Assembly (NCBI GenBank): GCA_903789665.1
Contig: CAIFEX010000004.1
Coordinates: forward strand, 1 to 64,000
From: an uncultured Clostridium sp.
Lineage (GTDB): Bacteria > Bacillota > Clostridia > Clostridiales > Clostridiaceae
DNA: 64,000 nt
Reading direction: 5' to 3'
In this document: one piece after another, positions 40,207 to 50,535 of the stretch
Layout of the letters: each line of letters starts with the position of its first letter
How positions within the stretch are numbered: position 1 is the first letter of the stretch
The notes under the pieces: model-generated
Seen by the model: only the letters and a program-made list of their open reading frames with translations
The model's database searches: none
Told to the model about the DNA's origin: nothing
Translations under genes and position numbers: made by a program

Positions 40207-40395
40207 ATGAAGGACAAAAAGAACTTAAAATCAAAGGAAAATGCAAACGAGGGAGAACTTCACAAGGACGCAGTGGACAAAAATGCAATATATACAGGTA
40301 AAGATGACGATATCGTATTGAATTGCGACGGAGAACCATGCAATTTTTCATACCGCAAAGATCTGTCAGATGATTCAAAGGACTCTCAGAAATAA
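40207..40395 (+). CDS. Small hydrophilic protein of unknown function
   Basis: The only plus-strand gene in the window; 62 residues (MKDKKNLKSKENANEGELHK, 'DAVDKNAIYTGKDDDIVLNC', 'DGEPCNFSYRKDLSDDSKDS'). It is charged, has no hydrophobic segment, and holds a C-x5-C pair (DGEPC). The ATG follows GGAGG at seven bases; a consensus promoter and a strong terminator frame it, so it is a real transcription unit. I do not recognise a family. The AT dyads in its promoter suggest a regulated, possibly metal or oxidative-stress linked gene (inference). Confidence 0.78.
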   Translation: MKDKKNLKSKENANEGELHKDAVDKNAIYTGKDDDIVLNCDGEPCNFSYRKDLSDDSKDSQK

Positions 40396-40442
40396 TTGAA
40401 TTCATCAGCTCATATTTGATCTTTGCAGGATTTTTATTTTAC

Positions 40443-40468
40443 AGCAGCTGTCAGCTGCTCTTTTTTTT
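40443..40468 (+). terminator. Intrinsic terminator of the 62-codon gene
   Basis: AGCAGCTG-T-CAGCTGCT followed by C and eight Ts on the plus strand. On the minus strand no T-tract follows, so it would not stop pyk transcription. Confidence 0.88.
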
Positions 40469-40471
40469 GAT

Positions 40472-42229
40472 TTACATTATATTGGCTCTACCGTTATATA
40501 CAATGCCCCTTATAACGTCCATAGTTATAAATGTCCCGGTTTTAAGTACTTCAGTAGCACCTCCTGCGCTGCATATAATAGGTATTTCCCTGGATATACA
40601 TTCGATGGCAAGATGAGATGTCAGTCCACCGCTTTCCGCTATAACCCCGGACACCCTGTCCAGCACACTCATATATCCCCTATCCAAATTCTTAACTACC
40701 AGTATATCGTCTCTCTCAACAATTTCATCTGATTCTTTGGGACTTCCAACAACTTTCACGTTACCGTAGCCGGGTCTTATCCCTGCACCTCTGCCCTGAA
40801 CCAGGATATCACCCACTATGTGAACCTTCAGCATATTGGTGGTTCCGGAATAACTGACAGGTATGCCTGCAGCTATGACCACCAGGTCGCCTTTTTGCAC
40901 ATAACCGCTCTTTAAAGCTATGTTAACAGAATTTTCTATGAGCTCATCAGTAGAATTCGCCCTCTTCGCAGTTATCGGGTACACTCCCCAGTTGAGAGCA
41001 AGACTTCTCGCAACTCTATGGCTCGGAGTCACAGCTATTATATGACATTCGGGCCTGTATTTTGCAACCATCCTAGCTGTATGTCCACTCTGGGTGGCAG
41101 TTATTATGGCAGAAGCATTCAACTCGGAAGCAGTAGTACAAGTTGCCAGACTTATGGCATTGGGAACATTTTGTATATGAGCTTCTCTTTTCCTCTCAAG
41201 CAGATTATCGTAATTTATTTTCTTCTCTGCAGTCTGGGCTATCTTTGCCATGGTCTGGGCTGCCTGTACAGGATATTTCCCATTTGCAGATTCCCCGCTC
41301 AACATTATGGCGTCCGTCCCGTCAAATATGGCATTGGCTATATCGGATGCTTCAGCCCTTGTAGGCCTTGGATTTCTTATCATAGAATCCAGCATCTGGG
41401 TAGCAGTTATGACAGGTTTTCCCACCCTGTTACATTTTTCTATTATCATTTTTTGAATCATGGGTACCTGTTCTATGGGAATCTCAACTCCCATATCTCC
41501 TCTTGCAATCATTATCCCATCAGAAAATTTAAGTATTTCATCTATATTGTCAACACCTTCACGGCTCTCTATCTTGGAAAATATCTGTACGTCTTGTCCT
41601 CCATTTGCTTCAAGCACCTTCCTTATAGCAAGCACATCTGCAGCTTTTCTTATAAAAGAAGCCGCCACCATATCTATACCCATCCTGCATCCAAACTTCA
41701 GATCCTCTTCATCTTTTTTAGTAAGAGCCGGAAGTGATACGGAAACCCCCGGAACATTTACTCCCTTGTGATTGCTGATAATTCCGCTGTTTTCAACTGT
41801 ACAATCTATTTTACTTCCCTCAATGCCTTCAACTTTCAAATCAATTAAACCATCATCAATCAATATGTGGTTTCCCTTTTTGACATCTTTACACAGCCCA
41901 TCATAGGTTATAGAACATCTATGATCATCGCCGAGGACATCTTCCCCGCAGTAGACGGCAAAATGTTCATTTTCCTTCAATTCCACCTTATCATCCTTAA
42001 AATTCCCCGTTCTTATTTCAGGGCCCTTGGTGTCCAGCATAATTGCTATGGGCCTGTCATATCTTTCCCTCAATTTCTTTACAGTATTTATCATCTCTTC
42101 ATGCTCGGCATAATCCCCGTGTGAAAAATTATGCCTGGATACATTCATACCGGCTTCAATAAGCTTCGATAAAACTTTCTCCGAACTACTTGCAGGTCCG
42201 ATAGTAAAAATCATTTTAGTCTTTTGCAT
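40472..42229 (-). CDS. pyk: Pyruvate kinase with C-terminal PEP-utilising domain
   Basis: A 585-residue pyruvate kinase (phosphoenolpyruvate + ADP to pyruvate + ATP). Catalytic core motifs are 'KTKMIFTIGPASSSEKVLSK', 'SRHNFSHGDYAEHEEMINTV', 'ISKIESREGVDN'-like 'FSKIESREGVDNIDEIL', and 'GIMIARGDMGVEIPIEQVPM'. The C-terminal ~105 residues ('VKVVGSPKESDEIVERDDIL', 'SGVIAESGGLTSHLAIECIS') form the extra PEP-utiliser mobile domain found in Bacillus/Geobacillus and clostridial enzymes. Starts at ATG after GAGGAGGGATATGTACT, 16 bases after pfkA, so co-transcribed. Its 3' side faces the convergent 62-codon gene. Confidence 0.97.
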   Translation of the reverse strand: MQKTKMIFTIGPASSSEKVLSKLIEAGMNVSRHNFSHGDYAEHEEMINTVKKLRERYDRPIAIMLDTKGPEIRTGNFKDDKVELKENEHFAVYCGEDVLGDDHRCSITYDGLCKDVKKGNHILIDDGLIDLKVEGIEGSKIDCTVENSGIISNHKGVNVPGVSVSLPALTKKDEEDLKFGCRMGIDMVAASFIRKAADVLAIRKVLEANGGQDVQIFSKIESREGVDNIDEILKFSDGIMIARGDMGVEIPIEQVPMIQKMIIEKCNRVGKPVITATQMLDSMIRNPRPTRAEASDIANAIFDGTDAIMLSGESANGKYPVQAAQTMAKIAQTAEKKINYDNLLERKREAHIQNVPNAISLATCTTASELNASAIITATQSGHTARMVAKYRPECHIIAVTPSHRVARSLALNWGVYPITAKRANSTDELIENSVNIALKSGYVQKGDLVVIAAGIPVSYSGTTNMLKVHIVGDILVQGRGAGIRPGYGNVKVVGSPKESDEIVERDDILVVKNLDRGYMSVLDRVSGVIAESGGLTSHLAIECISREIPIICSAGGATEVLKTGTFITMDVIRGIVYNGRANIM

Positions 42230-42245
42230 AGTACATATCCCTCCT

Positions 42246-43202
42246 CTAAGCCAATGCGTTTGCTATATTGTACAACTTATTATCGAAATGTTTTGACATG
42301 TTTAAAGCCTCATCTATATCCAAATCGACAATCTTTCCACCCCGAATTCCAACAACTCTAGAGGTTTTTCCCTCTTCCAGCAGTTCCACAGCTCTGTACC
42401 CGAATTTGGAAGCCAGTATTCTATCCATGCAGCTGGGACTTCCTCCCCTTTGAATATGTCCGAGTTTTGTGGCTCTAGCCTCTATTCCAGTAACCTTTTG
42501 TATCTTTTCAGCAAGAGCTTCAGCTCCTCCAATACCTTCGGCAAGGACTATCAAATTATGCAGCTTGCCCTTGGTTTTTTCCCTGATTATGCTTCTGCAC
42601 AGTTCATCCCCATCATATCCTATCTCGGGCAGAATTATGTTCTCGGCACCTCCTGCCAGACCGGAATAAAGCGCTATATCCCCACAATTTCTTCCCATAA
42701 CCTCTACTACACTCACTCTTTCATGCGAAGTGGAAGTATCCCTCAATTTATTTATGGCATCCAATACCGTATTTACTGCCGTGTCAAATCCTATGGTAAA
42801 ATCCGTATATGCCAGGTCATTATCTATGGTACCGGGAATTCCAATAGTGGCTATGGACATTTTGGACAATTCCTGGGCCCCTCTGAAGGAACCATCTCCT
42901 CCAATTACAACCAGTCCGTCTATACCAAATTTTTTCAGCACGCCCACTGCTTTTTTTCTTCCCTTTTCAGTCTTAAATTCTTCGCTGCGGGCAGTTTTCA
43001 ATACAGTTCCTCCCCTTTGTATGATATCCGCCACAGTTTTTCTTTCCATAGGCATAACTTCACCGTTTATGAGGCCGCTGTATCCTCTTTCTATCCCCAT
43101 CACAGTAAATTTCTTATCCAAAGCCGTTCTCACCACTGCCCTTATGGCAGCATTCATGCCTGGAGCATCTCCGCCGCTTGTCAACACAGCTATTGTTTTC
43201 AT
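42246..43202 (-). CDS. pfkA: 6-phosphofructokinase
   Basis: 318 residues from the preferred ATG at 43202 (CAGGAGGTAACAAGT upstream). Family A phosphofructokinase: '[20 protein letters not shown]' (ATP site), '[15 protein letters not shown]', catalytic '[19 protein letters not shown]', '[20 protein letters not shown]' and '[15 protein letters not shown]'. It converts fructose 6-phosphate to fructose 1,6-bisphosphate and forms a glycolytic operon with pyk. A GGGAC-7-GTCCC hairpin (43226-43242) lies just before the ribosome-binding site and could influence expression. Confidence 0.97.
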   Translation of the reverse strand: MKTIAVLTSGGDAPGMNAAIRAVVRTALDKKFTVMGIERGYSGLINGEVMPMERKTVADIIQRGGTVLKTARSEEFKTEKGRKKAVGVLKKFGIDGLVVIGGDGSFRGAQELSKMSIATIGIPGTIDNDLAYTDFTIGFDTAVNTVLDAINKLRDTSTSHERVSVVEVMGRNCGDIALYSGLAGGAENIILPEIGYDGDELCRSIIREKTKGKLHNLIVLAEGIGGAEALAEKIQKVTGIEARATKLGHIQRGGSPSCMDRILASKFGYRAVELLEEGKTSRVVGIRGGKIVDLDIDEALNMSKHFDNKLYNIANALA

Positions 43203-43225
43203 ACTTGTTACCTCCTGTGACCGCA

Positions 43226-43242
43226 GGGACTTTTTATGTCCC
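43226..43242 (-). other. Small hairpin in the pfkA leader
   Basis: GGGAC-TTTTTAT-GTCCC, five-base-pair stem, 14 bp upstream of the AGGAGG site. No known riboswitch; may be chance. Confidence 0.35.
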
Positions 43243-43408
43243 ATTGAAACTACAAATAAAATTTATAACTTCTACACGTCAATTATAACATACAACGATT
43301 GCCTTTTCACCATATTTTGGTGCTGATTTTCAGAACACGGCTGCCAAAACCCGTGAAAAAGCTCTTCCTATGTTATTTTGTTTATTCGGCAATAAAATAT
43401 ACCAATTT

Positions 43409-46400
43409 TTAAATTATCTTTAAATTTTTTTCTCCAAATTTTTTCTTTAAAATAGAAACAAGTTCTGAACTGGGTTCCACCCAGAGTTCTCTGTCAAGTC
43501 TGAACTTCTTTCTCTCCTTGGCTGTACATAAATATACAGGCATATTTCCTTTAAAATCTGAAAATATAGTTTTGATTTCATCTACGGCCTGTTTCAAATC
43601 CGACTGGTCCCCTATCAATATATAAAGCTTATTGATATCCACTCTCACAAGAGGTTTTATGTTTTCACAGAGAATCTTGGGATCTTCTTCCTCTCTTACA
43701 CTTACCCTGCCTTCTACTATAATCATAGAATCATCATAAATTAAATTTTTAAATTTCTGAAAAACCTTGGGAAATATTATTATCTCCACAATGCCGTAGA
43801 GATCCTCTATCTTTGCAAAAGCCATCATATCGTTGTTCCTGGTTATTTTCTTGGATACTTCCGAAAGTATTCCTCCAACCACGACCCTGTCACCGTCTTT
43901 TACCTTGCTCTCCTCTACAAAGCCCTCTTCCAGGGTCTTTACACTCACTATATCGGATATTTTAGTATCTGTTTGAAGTTTCAAGGTCTTGGCATATTCC
44001 TCAAGAGGGTGCCCTGAAAGGTACAGCCCGGTCATTTCTTTCTCCATTGCAAGCATATCTCTTTTTTTGAATTCCCCTATTTCGGGATATTGTATTTTCA
44101 CTCCTCTGTCTTCAATTTGTGAGAACAGGCTGACCTGCCCTTTTATGTTTCTTTTTCTGGAATTTATTATGCCGTCAATTACCTTCTCATGTACTGCCAC
44201 AAGCTGGGACCTGTATACATGAAAGCAGTCAAAGGCACCTGCCTTTATAAGACTTTCCACCACTCTTTTATTTATTGCACCAATATCTATGCTGTTGCAG
44301 AAATCGGCCAGATCCTTGAATTTACCATGTTGATTTCTTGACCCGACTATGCTGTCTATTATGTTTTCACCCACATTTTTTACAGCAGAAAGTCCGAATC
44401 TGATACAGCCATTTTCCACCGTGAACTTGGCACAGCTTTCGTTGATACTTGGAGGAAGTATTTTTATACCCTTATTTTTTGCAAACCTTATGTAATAGGC
44501 AACCTTTTCACTGTCGCCCTTCACGCTGTTTAACATGGCTGCCGTAAATTCTACAGGATAATAGTGCATCAAATATGCAGTTTGAAATGCCACCACTGCA
44601 TAAGCAGCTGCATGGGATTTATTAAAAGCATATGAGGCAAAATCAACCATGGAATCGTATATCCTGTTGGCAATATCCTCAGATATACCATTTCTTACAC
44701 AGCCCGGAACCTGTATTTTCCCATTTTCATCCACTATCCCATATACAAAATTATGTCTCTCTTCTTCCATAACCTTGTGTTTCTTCTTGGACATGGCTCT
44801 CCTTACAAGATCACTCCTGCCCATGGAATAGCCAGCCAAATCCCTTACGATCTGCATGACCTGTTCCTGATACACCATGCACCCATAGGTAACAGAAAGA
44901 ATGTGTTTGAGCTGGGGAGTTATGTACTCAATTTCATCCGGATTCTTTTTATTCTTGATGTACTTTGGGATTTCTGACATGGGCCCCGGCCTGTAAAGAC
45001 TTATTCCTGCTATAATATCCTCCAGTGAATCCGGTTTTAACTCTTTCATGAAAGATGTCATTCCGGCGGATTCCAGCTGAAACACGCCGGTCGTCTCCCC
45101 CTCGCCTATCATACTGTATACGGATTGATCGTCATAATCTATATTGTCAAGATCAATCTCCTTCCCCTTATCCTGTTTTATCATGTCCACGGCATCCCTG
45201 AGAACAGTCAGGGTACGCAGACCCAGAAAGTCCATCTTTAAAAGCCCAAGTTCTTCCAAAGTATTCATTGTGAACTGAGTTACTACATTATCGTCATTCT
45301 TTTGAAGAGGTACGTAATTCACAAGAGGTTTCGAAGCTATCACGACTCCAGCAGCATGTGTAGAAGTGTGCCTCGGAAGTCCTTCAAGGGACTTCGCCAC
45401 ATCTATAAGTTCCCTGGTTCTCGGCTCGCTGTCATATGCCTCCTTGAACTCCGGATTCATTTCAAGTGCCCTGTCTATAGTTATATTCGGAACTGTGGGA
45501 ACCATTTTCGCTATTCTATCCACTTCTGCATAGGAATAATTCATGGCCCTGCCCACATCCCTTATGACTGCCCTGGCTGCCATGGTTCCAAATGTTATAA
45601 TCTGTGATACGTTATTCTCCCCGTATTTTCTAACTACATAATCTATGACTTCTCCACGCCTCTCATAACAAAAATCACTGTCTATATCAGGCATGGAAAC
45701 TCTTTCCGGGTTCAAAAAACGTTCAAAAATAAGGTTGTATTTTATAGGATCTATTTTTGTAATCCCAAGAGTGTAGGCAACTATGGAACCAGCTCCGCTT
45801 CCCCTGCCGGGACCTGTCATGATTTTATTTTCCCTTGCAAATCTTATAAAATCCCAGACTATGAGAAAATAATCCACATATCCCATGGTTTTTATTACAC
45901 CAAGTTCATATTCCAGTCTTTCCTTTAATTTTTCAGTTACATTTTCATATCCTTTTTCTAGCCCCTTATAACACAGATCCCTCAGATAAGCATAGGCATC
46001 CACTCCCTCCGGGAGAGGGAACTTGGGAAGTTTTGACTTGTGAAATTCATAGTCAAAATTACACTCTTCTGCTATCTTAACTGTATTTTCCAGAGCCTCC
46101 GGCACATTTGAAAACATCTTATACATTTCTGCCGGGGACTTCAGATAAAATTCATCCGAGGGATACCGCATCCTGTCCTTTTCATCCACAGTCCTACCGG
46201 TTTGTATACAGAGCAGGATATCATGAGCCCTGTAGTCCTCTTTTCTTATATAGTGGACATCGTTAGTAGCCACCAGGGGAATACCAAGCTCTTTTGACAT
46301 TGAAATGAGCCGGTCATTTATTTTAAGCTGCTGTTCTATTCCATGATACTGTAGTTCAAGGTAAAATCCATCACTGAAAGTATCCCTGTAAAAAATTGCC

Positions 46401-46882
46401 GCATTTTTGGCTGCATCAAGATCATCATTTAATATATGGGACTGTATTTCACCGTTCATGCAGGCACTCAATGCTATGAGTCCCCTGCTGTGGGATTTTA
46501 AATAATCATGATCCACACGGGGTTTATAATAAAATCCCTCAATAGAGGCAGTGGAAACTATCTTCATCAGGTTTGAATATCCTTCTTTATTTTTTACAAG
46601 AAGCACAAGATGATAATTTTTGTTTCTGCCATTATTCTGTTTTACATGCATATCTCCCTGGGATACATATATTTCGCAGCCTATTATGGGTTTAATTCCC
46701 TGAGCTTTGGCCTCCTTATAAAAATCCACACATCCATACATAACTCCGTGATCCGTTATGGCCATGCTGTTCATTCCCAGCTCTTTGGCCCTTGCTATGA
46801 GTTCAGGAATCTTGGCTGAAGAATCCAGAAGGGAATACTCCGTATGCTGATGCAGGCTAACCCATTTACATTTTTTCTCCAT
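43409..46882 (-). CDS. dnaE: DNA polymerase III alpha subunit, DnaE type
   Basis: About 1157 residues. An N-terminal PHP domain ('WVSLHQHTEYSLLDSSAKIP', 'MNSMAITDHGVMYGCVDFYK') is followed by the C-family polymerase core: 'TGPGRGSGAGSIVAYTLGI', 'VSMPDIDSDFCYERRGEVID' (catalytic Asp pair) and 'YGCMVYQEQVMQIVRDLAGY'. The C-terminus has an OB fold ('VVVGGILSEVSKKITRNNDM'). There is no internal 3'-5' exonuclease, so this is DnaE not PolC. Clostridia have PolC for most synthesis and DnaE as partner. Start ATG 46882 or a GTG nine or six bases upstream; the site AGGGGG favours the neighbourhood. Confidence 0.97.
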   Translation of the reverse strand: MEKKCKWVSLHQHTEYSLLDSSAKIPELIARAKELGMNSMAITDHGVMYGCVDFYKEAKAQGIKPIIGCEIYVSQGDMHVKQNNGRNKNYHLVLLVKNKEGYSNLMKIVSTASIEGFYYKPRVDHDYLKSHSRGLIALSACMNGEIQSHILNDDLDAAKNAAIFYRDTFSDGFYLELQYHGIEQQLKINDRLISMSKELGIPLVATNDVHYIRKEDYRAHDILLCIQTGRTVDEKDRMRYPSDEFYLKSPAEMYKMFSNVPEALENTVKIAEECNFDYEFHKSKLPKFPLPEGVDAYAYLRDLCYKGLEKGYENVTEKLKERLEYELGVIKTMGYVDYFLIVWDFIRFARENKIMTGPGRGSGAGSIVAYTLGITKIDPIKYNLIFERFLNPERVSMPDIDSDFCYERRGEVIDYVVRKYGENNVSQIITFGTMAARAVIRDVGRAMNYSYAEVDRIAKMVPTVPNITIDRALEMNPEFKEAYDSEPRTRELIDVAKSLEGLPRHTSTHAAGVVIASKPLVNYVPLQKNDDNVVTQFTMNTLEELGLLKMDFLGLRTLTVLRDAVDMIKQDKGKEIDLDNIDYDDQSVYSMIGEGETTGVFQLESAGMTSFMKELKPDSLEDIIAGISLYRPGPMSEIPKYIKNKKNPDEIEYITPQLKHILSVTYGCMVYQEQVMQIVRDLAGYSMGRSDLVRRAMSKKKHKVMEEERHNFVYGIVDENGKIQVPGCVRNGISEDIANRIYDSMVDFASYAFNKSHAAAYAVVAFQTAYLMHYYPVEFTAAMLNSVKGDSEKVAYYIRFAKNKGIKILPPSINESCAKFTVENGCIRFGLSAVKNVGENIIDSIVGSRNQHGKFKDLADFCNSIDIGAINKRVVESLIKAGAFDCFHVYRSQLVAVHEKVIDGIINSRKRNIKGQVSLFSQIEDRGVKIQYPEIGEFKKRDMLAMEKEMTGLYLSGHPLEEYAKTLKLQTDTKISDIVSVKTLEEGFVEESKVKDGDRVVVGGILSEVSKKITRNNDMMAFAKIEDLYGIVEIIIFPKVFQKFKNLIYDDSMIIVEGRVSVREEEDPKILCENIKPLVRVDINKLYILIGDQSDLKQAVDEIKTIFSDFKGNMPVYLCTAKERKKFRLDRELWVEPSSELVSILKKKFGEKNLKII

Positions 46883-46925
46883 AATCACAATCAACCCCCT
46901 AGTTTCCACTAATAATCAGGACTTT

Positions 46926-48230
46926 TCACCTTCTTATCATTCTTGCGGACAAAATACATTTCCCGACTATATTTTTTTTTTCATCATACATATCAACTTC
47001 CACTTTGCAGTAATTTATACCCTCATCTATCGCATTAACATATATTTCAATCTCGCTGTCAATCTGTACAGGCTTCATGAAATAGGTATTTATACTGTCC
47101 ACCAAAATATTTGCATTATTTTTCTGCCTCAAAATCATAATTGCAACAGTGGAAAGGAGCATGTTCAGCGAGCTCCAGGAAGCAGTACCAATGGGATCCA
47201 GCATTTCAGGAGTTATCTTTCCCTTAAAATGCGCCACATTGTCCTCAATATTGAATTCGAATTTTTTCAACATGGAATCCTCAAGGGTTTCTCCCGACTG
47301 GGGCTGTCTTGCCATATACTGAAGTGCTTTTATTACATCCCTCCTGGTTATGACACCTGCCAACTTCTTGCCTTTTACCACCGGGAAAAGCTCTATACCC
47401 TCCCATCCCATTATATGGGCTGCATAGGCAACTGTGGTCTTAGGAGTCACCGTGATGGGATCCTTGTGCATTATCCTGCTGACTGGTTCATCATCAACAT
47501 AGTGGTTCGACAAATCCTTCAGGGATACAATTCCAACCACTCTCTTCTCACTGTCCACTATGGGATATCTCTCGTGTTTGACTTCACGCATTATTTTTTT
47601 CCATTTTTCAATTGTGTCTGTGGATTTAAGGTAGCACGGACTGTCCTCCATTATATCCTCTACTAAAACTATGTCTTTTTTTATGAGATTTTCAGAAATA
47701 GCCCTGTTTATCATGCTGGCTACAGTAAAAGTATCATAGCTGCTGGATATTATGGGAAGACATTTTTCATTGGCCAGTTCCTTTATTCTATCGCTGCATC
47801 CAAAACCTCCGGTTATAAGAACTCCCGCGTCATTTAAAAGTGCAAGTTTTTGTGCATCTTCTCTATTTCCAACTATAACAAGGCAGTCTTTTCTTATATA
47901 CCGCTTCATAGCTTCTGTAGTCATTGCCCCTATTATAAAACTGTGAAGCATCTTATGTATACCATTCTTACCTCCCAGCAAACTACCGTCCACTACATTT
48001 ATAACTTCACCATAGGTCAGGACATCTATATTTTTCTTCCCAACTTTTTCTATTCTAACAGTTCCAACCCGCGGGATGGTAGTAACTATTCCCAGAGTAT
48101 CAGAATCTTTTATAGCTCTATATGCTGTTCCATCACTAACGCCTAATTCACTCGCTATACTTCTAACTGAAATCTTGGTGCCAACTTCCAGTGAAAGTAT
48201 ATATTTTATTACATCTTCATGCTTAGACAT
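46926..48230 (-). CDS. ytoI: YtoI-like HTH-DRTGG-CBS-hotdog regulator
   Basis: A 434-residue multidomain protein. Order: N-terminal winged helix-turn-helix (1-60; 'RSIASELGVSDGTAYRAIKD'), DRTGG domain (about 75-190; 'GVLITGGFGCSDRIKELAN'), two CBS domains (about 200-310; 'YPIVDSEKRVVGIVSLKDLS', 'ELFPVVKGKKLAGVITRRDV') and a C-terminal hotdog domain (about 320-430; 'WSSLNMLLSTVAIMILRQKN'). It has the architecture of B. subtilis YtoI, a predicted nucleotide-sensing protein of unknown function. Located between whiA and dnaE. 11-base gap from whiA. Confidence 0.92.
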   Translation of the reverse strand: MSKHEDVIKYILSLEVGTKISVRSIASELGVSDGTAYRAIKDSDTLGIVTTIPRVGTVRIEKVGKKNIDVLTYGEVINVVDGSLLGGKNGIHKMLHSFIIGAMTTEAMKRYIRKDCLVIVGNREDAQKLALLNDAGVLITGGFGCSDRIKELANEKCLPIISSSYDTFTVASMINRAISENLIKKDIVLVEDIMEDSPCYLKSTDTIEKWKKIMREVKHERYPIVDSEKRVVGIVSLKDLSNHYVDDEPVSRIMHKDPITVTPKTTVAYAAHIMGWEGIELFPVVKGKKLAGVITRRDVIKALQYMARQPQSGETLEDSMLKKFEFNIEDNVAHFKGKITPEMLDPIGTASWSSLNMLLSTVAIMILRQKNNANILVDSINTYFMKPVQIDSEIEIYVNAIDEGINYCKVEVDMYDEKKNIVGKCILSARMIRR

Positions 48231-48241
48231 ATACTCTGTTC

Positions 48242-49192
48242 CTACCTTTCTTTTCTAAGCTCCTCTGCTATTTTTTCAATTCTCCTTAACCTATGGTTCA
48301 CACCAGATTTACCCACCTTGGGTTTCAGCATTTCACCCAATTCCTTTAAAGATTCATCCGGATAATTCAACCTAAGTTCGGCAATCTCTCTCAAATTCTC
48401 AGGGAGCCTGTTTAGACCTATCCTTCTCTGTATAAGCTTTATGCTTTCCGTTTGTCTTACCGATGCATTCACAGTTTTGCTTAAATTTGCAGTTTCACAG
48501 TTTACCAGCCTGTTTACATTATTTCTCATGTCCTTCATTATCCTTATGTTTTCCAGCTTCAGAAGTGCAGAATATGCTCCCATTATACTTAAAAGATTTA
48601 CTATCTGTTCCCCTTCCTTGATGTACACTATAAAGCTGTTCTTCCTCTGTATTATTTTAGAATTCAATCCGTACTCATTTATAAGGCTGCTCAAATCGCC
48701 TGCATATATATCATTATGGGTTACAAACTCCAGATGATATGTCTTCTCAGGATTGCTGATACTTCCCCCTCCCAAAAATGCACCTCTTATATATGCCCTT
48801 TTTAGCAGATCAGTCCTCACCATATCCCTCGGTATGCTGTAATCCAGGGAAAAGATATCTCCTTCCTCTTTTAAAATTCCCACTTCTTTGAGAAGTCCCC
48901 TTACTTTTCCATCTTCCGATATAATTATCTCATATATATGATTTTTTTTTAGAGAATTACTTCTCTTCGCCAGTATCTTCGTATGTATATCAAATTTATC
49001 CTTTAACAGCTTGAAGAGAAACCTGGCAGTGGGAGCATTTTCCGTAATTATCTTAAAGCCAAACTTTTTTATCCCACCCAAAAGTAAAGTACCGCTTACC
49101 TTCATTATTGCAGACAACTCAGCCACAGCTTCTTCTCTGCTCATATTCGCATATCTGCAGATCTCATTTTTTACCCTCAACGAAAATGACAT
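48242..49192 (-). CDS. whiA: WhiA regulator
   Basis: 316 residues from ATG 49192 (GGGAGATTGAAT before it; TTG two codons upstream is the alternative). The N-terminal LAGLIDADG-like domain lacks its nuclease residues ('YIRGAFLGGGSISNPEKTYH'); the C-terminal HTH contains 'ELRLNYPDESLKELGEMLKP' and 'KVGKSGVNHRLRRIEKIAEE'. WhiA proteins bind DNA and affect cell division, chromosome segregation and sporulation in Gram-positives. In the conserved rapZ-yvcK-whiA cluster. Confidence 0.96.
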   Translation of the reverse strand: MSFSLRVKNEICRYANMSREEAVAELSAIMKVSGTLLLGGIKKFGFKIITENAPTARFLFKLLKDKFDIHTKILAKRSNSLKKNHIYEIIISEDGKVRGLLKEVGILKEEGDIFSLDYSIPRDMVRTDLLKRAYIRGAFLGGGSISNPEKTYHLEFVTHNDIYAGDLSSLINEYGLNSKIIQRKNSFIVYIKEGEQIVNLLSIMGAYSALLKLENIRIMKDMRNNVNRLVNCETANLSKTVNASVRQTESIKLIQRRIGLNRLPENLREIAELRLNYPDESLKELGEMLKPKVGKSGVNHRLRRIEKIAEELRKER

Positions 49193-49206
49193 ATTCAATC
49201 TCCCGC

Positions 49207-50535
49207 TTATCTCTTTATTTCCTTTAACCTCTCCGATAAATAGAAATATTCTATTATTTTCTTTCTGTCATACAGAAGTTTTTTATCCATGATAGTCTCT
49301 ATCAATATAGAAGCCAATTTTTCGGAATTATGCCTTATAAGTCCATTCTTAGCACTTATAAAATCACCTTCTATAACCTTTACTCCCAGGGAAGATATGG
49401 CCTCCTCGTTTATCTTGACCAGATGTGATTCCTCTTCCTTGTATTTTCCTTCCAATTCTCTGTTTATCTTCCCTACATTTACAATCACATAATCAATTAT
49501 ACCACTGCCCACATGATCAAAAATCGTTCTTATATGATCTTCTACGGCAAACCCATCCGTTTCACCAGGCTGGGTCATTATATTAGACACATAAAGCTTC
49601 AGGGCATTTGTATTTCGCATCGCACCTGCTATATCCTTTACCAGAAGATTGGGAATCACACTGGTATAAAGGCTTCCCGGTCCCAATATCACGGCATCTG
49701 CATCCAATATGGCATCCACTGCCTCCTTTAAGGCCCTTGCATTCTCAGGTTCTATGAAAATCCTGTCTATACTGCTGTTCTGCCTGATAGCCTCCTGGGG
49801 GATATTGGATTCCCCTTCCACTACAGAACCATTCTTCAGTCTTGCCTTTAAAACCAAATTGTCCAATGTAACAGGCATAACCTTTCCAGTAACTGCAAGG
49901 ACAGAACTCATTTTATGGACAGCCTCCTCGAAATTTGAAGATATTCCGTCCATGGCAGCCAGAAACAGATTCCCAAAGCTTTGATTTTTAAGTCTTCCAT
50001 CTTTAAACCTGTACTGGAGAAGATCTTCCATTAAAGGTTCGGTATCCGCCAGGGCAAGTATGCAATTTCGTATGTCACCAGGCGGAAGCATTCCCAAATC
50101 CTCCCGCAAATCGCCGGAACCGCCGCCGTCATCTGCAACAGTCACTATGGCAGTTATATTCGAAGTATAATATTTGAGACCCCGAAGCATGGTGGAGAGT
50201 CCTGTACCCCCGCCGATAGCCACAATTTTGGGTCCCTTTACCAGGAGGCGTTTTTCATATATGAGGCTCTCCAATTTTTTTGAATCCAGAGATACGTTCA
50301 AGTACCCCTTGTTTATCAAAGCTATTATGGAACGCATTCCCTGAGTTATGGAAATATATACCACAAATATCCCGGATGCAATTAAAAATACATAAAAAGA
50401 AATATAATAAAAGCTGTAAAACCTCCTATTTACAAACTCTATCACTCCAAATATTATAAACAGCACTCCCATGGCTCCAAGCATAACCCACCTTTTAACC
50501 TTTATGCCGGGTCTAAGCCAATCTACAATTCTCAT
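49207..50535 (-). CDS. yvcK: YvcK/CofD-like UDP-sugar-binding regulator
   Basis: A 442-residue protein. Two N-terminal transmembrane helices (about 15-35 and 43-60; '[20 protein letters not shown]') precede the CofD-like fold: '[20 protein letters not shown]', '[20 protein letters not shown]', '[20 protein letters not shown]' and '[19 protein letters not shown]'. In Firmicutes it binds UDP-GlcNAc and links central metabolism and cell-wall synthesis (gluconeogenesis factor). The membrane anchor is a common clostridial variant. Overlaps rapZ by four bases. Confidence 0.96.
   Translation of the reverse strand: MRIVDWLRPGIKVKRWVMLGAMGVLFIIFGVIEFVNRRFYSFYYISFYVFLIASGIFVVYISITQGMRSIIALINKGYLNVSLDSKKLESLIYEKRLLVKGPKIVAIGGGTGLSTMLRGLKYYTSNITAIVTVADDGGGSGDLREDLGMLPPGDIRNCILALADTEPLMEDLLQYRFKDGRLKNQSFGNLFLAAMDGISSNFEEAVHKMSSVLAVTGKVMPVTLDNLVLKARLKNGSVVEGESNIPQEAIRQNSSIDRIFIEPENARALKEAVDAILDADAVILGPGSLYTSVIPNLLVKDIAGAMRNTNALKLYVSNIMTQPGETDGFAVEDHIRTIFDHVGSGIIDYVIVNVGKINRELEGKYKEEESHLVKINEEAISSLGVKVIEGDFISAKNGLIRHNSEKLASILIETIMDKKLLYDRKKIIEYFYLSERLKEIKR

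Noticed and set aside
41018-41737. 239-codon plus-strand frame over pyk
   Set aside because: Mirror of a highly conserved gene; no ribosome-binding site.
43336-43355. Terminator after dnaE (CACGG/CCGTG stem)
   Set aside because: Short stem, ten-base loop and poor T-tract on the minus strand; insufficient support.
43409-46909. PolC-type polymerase
   Set aside because: No exonuclease inserted in the PHP domain and the start and motif order are DnaE-like.
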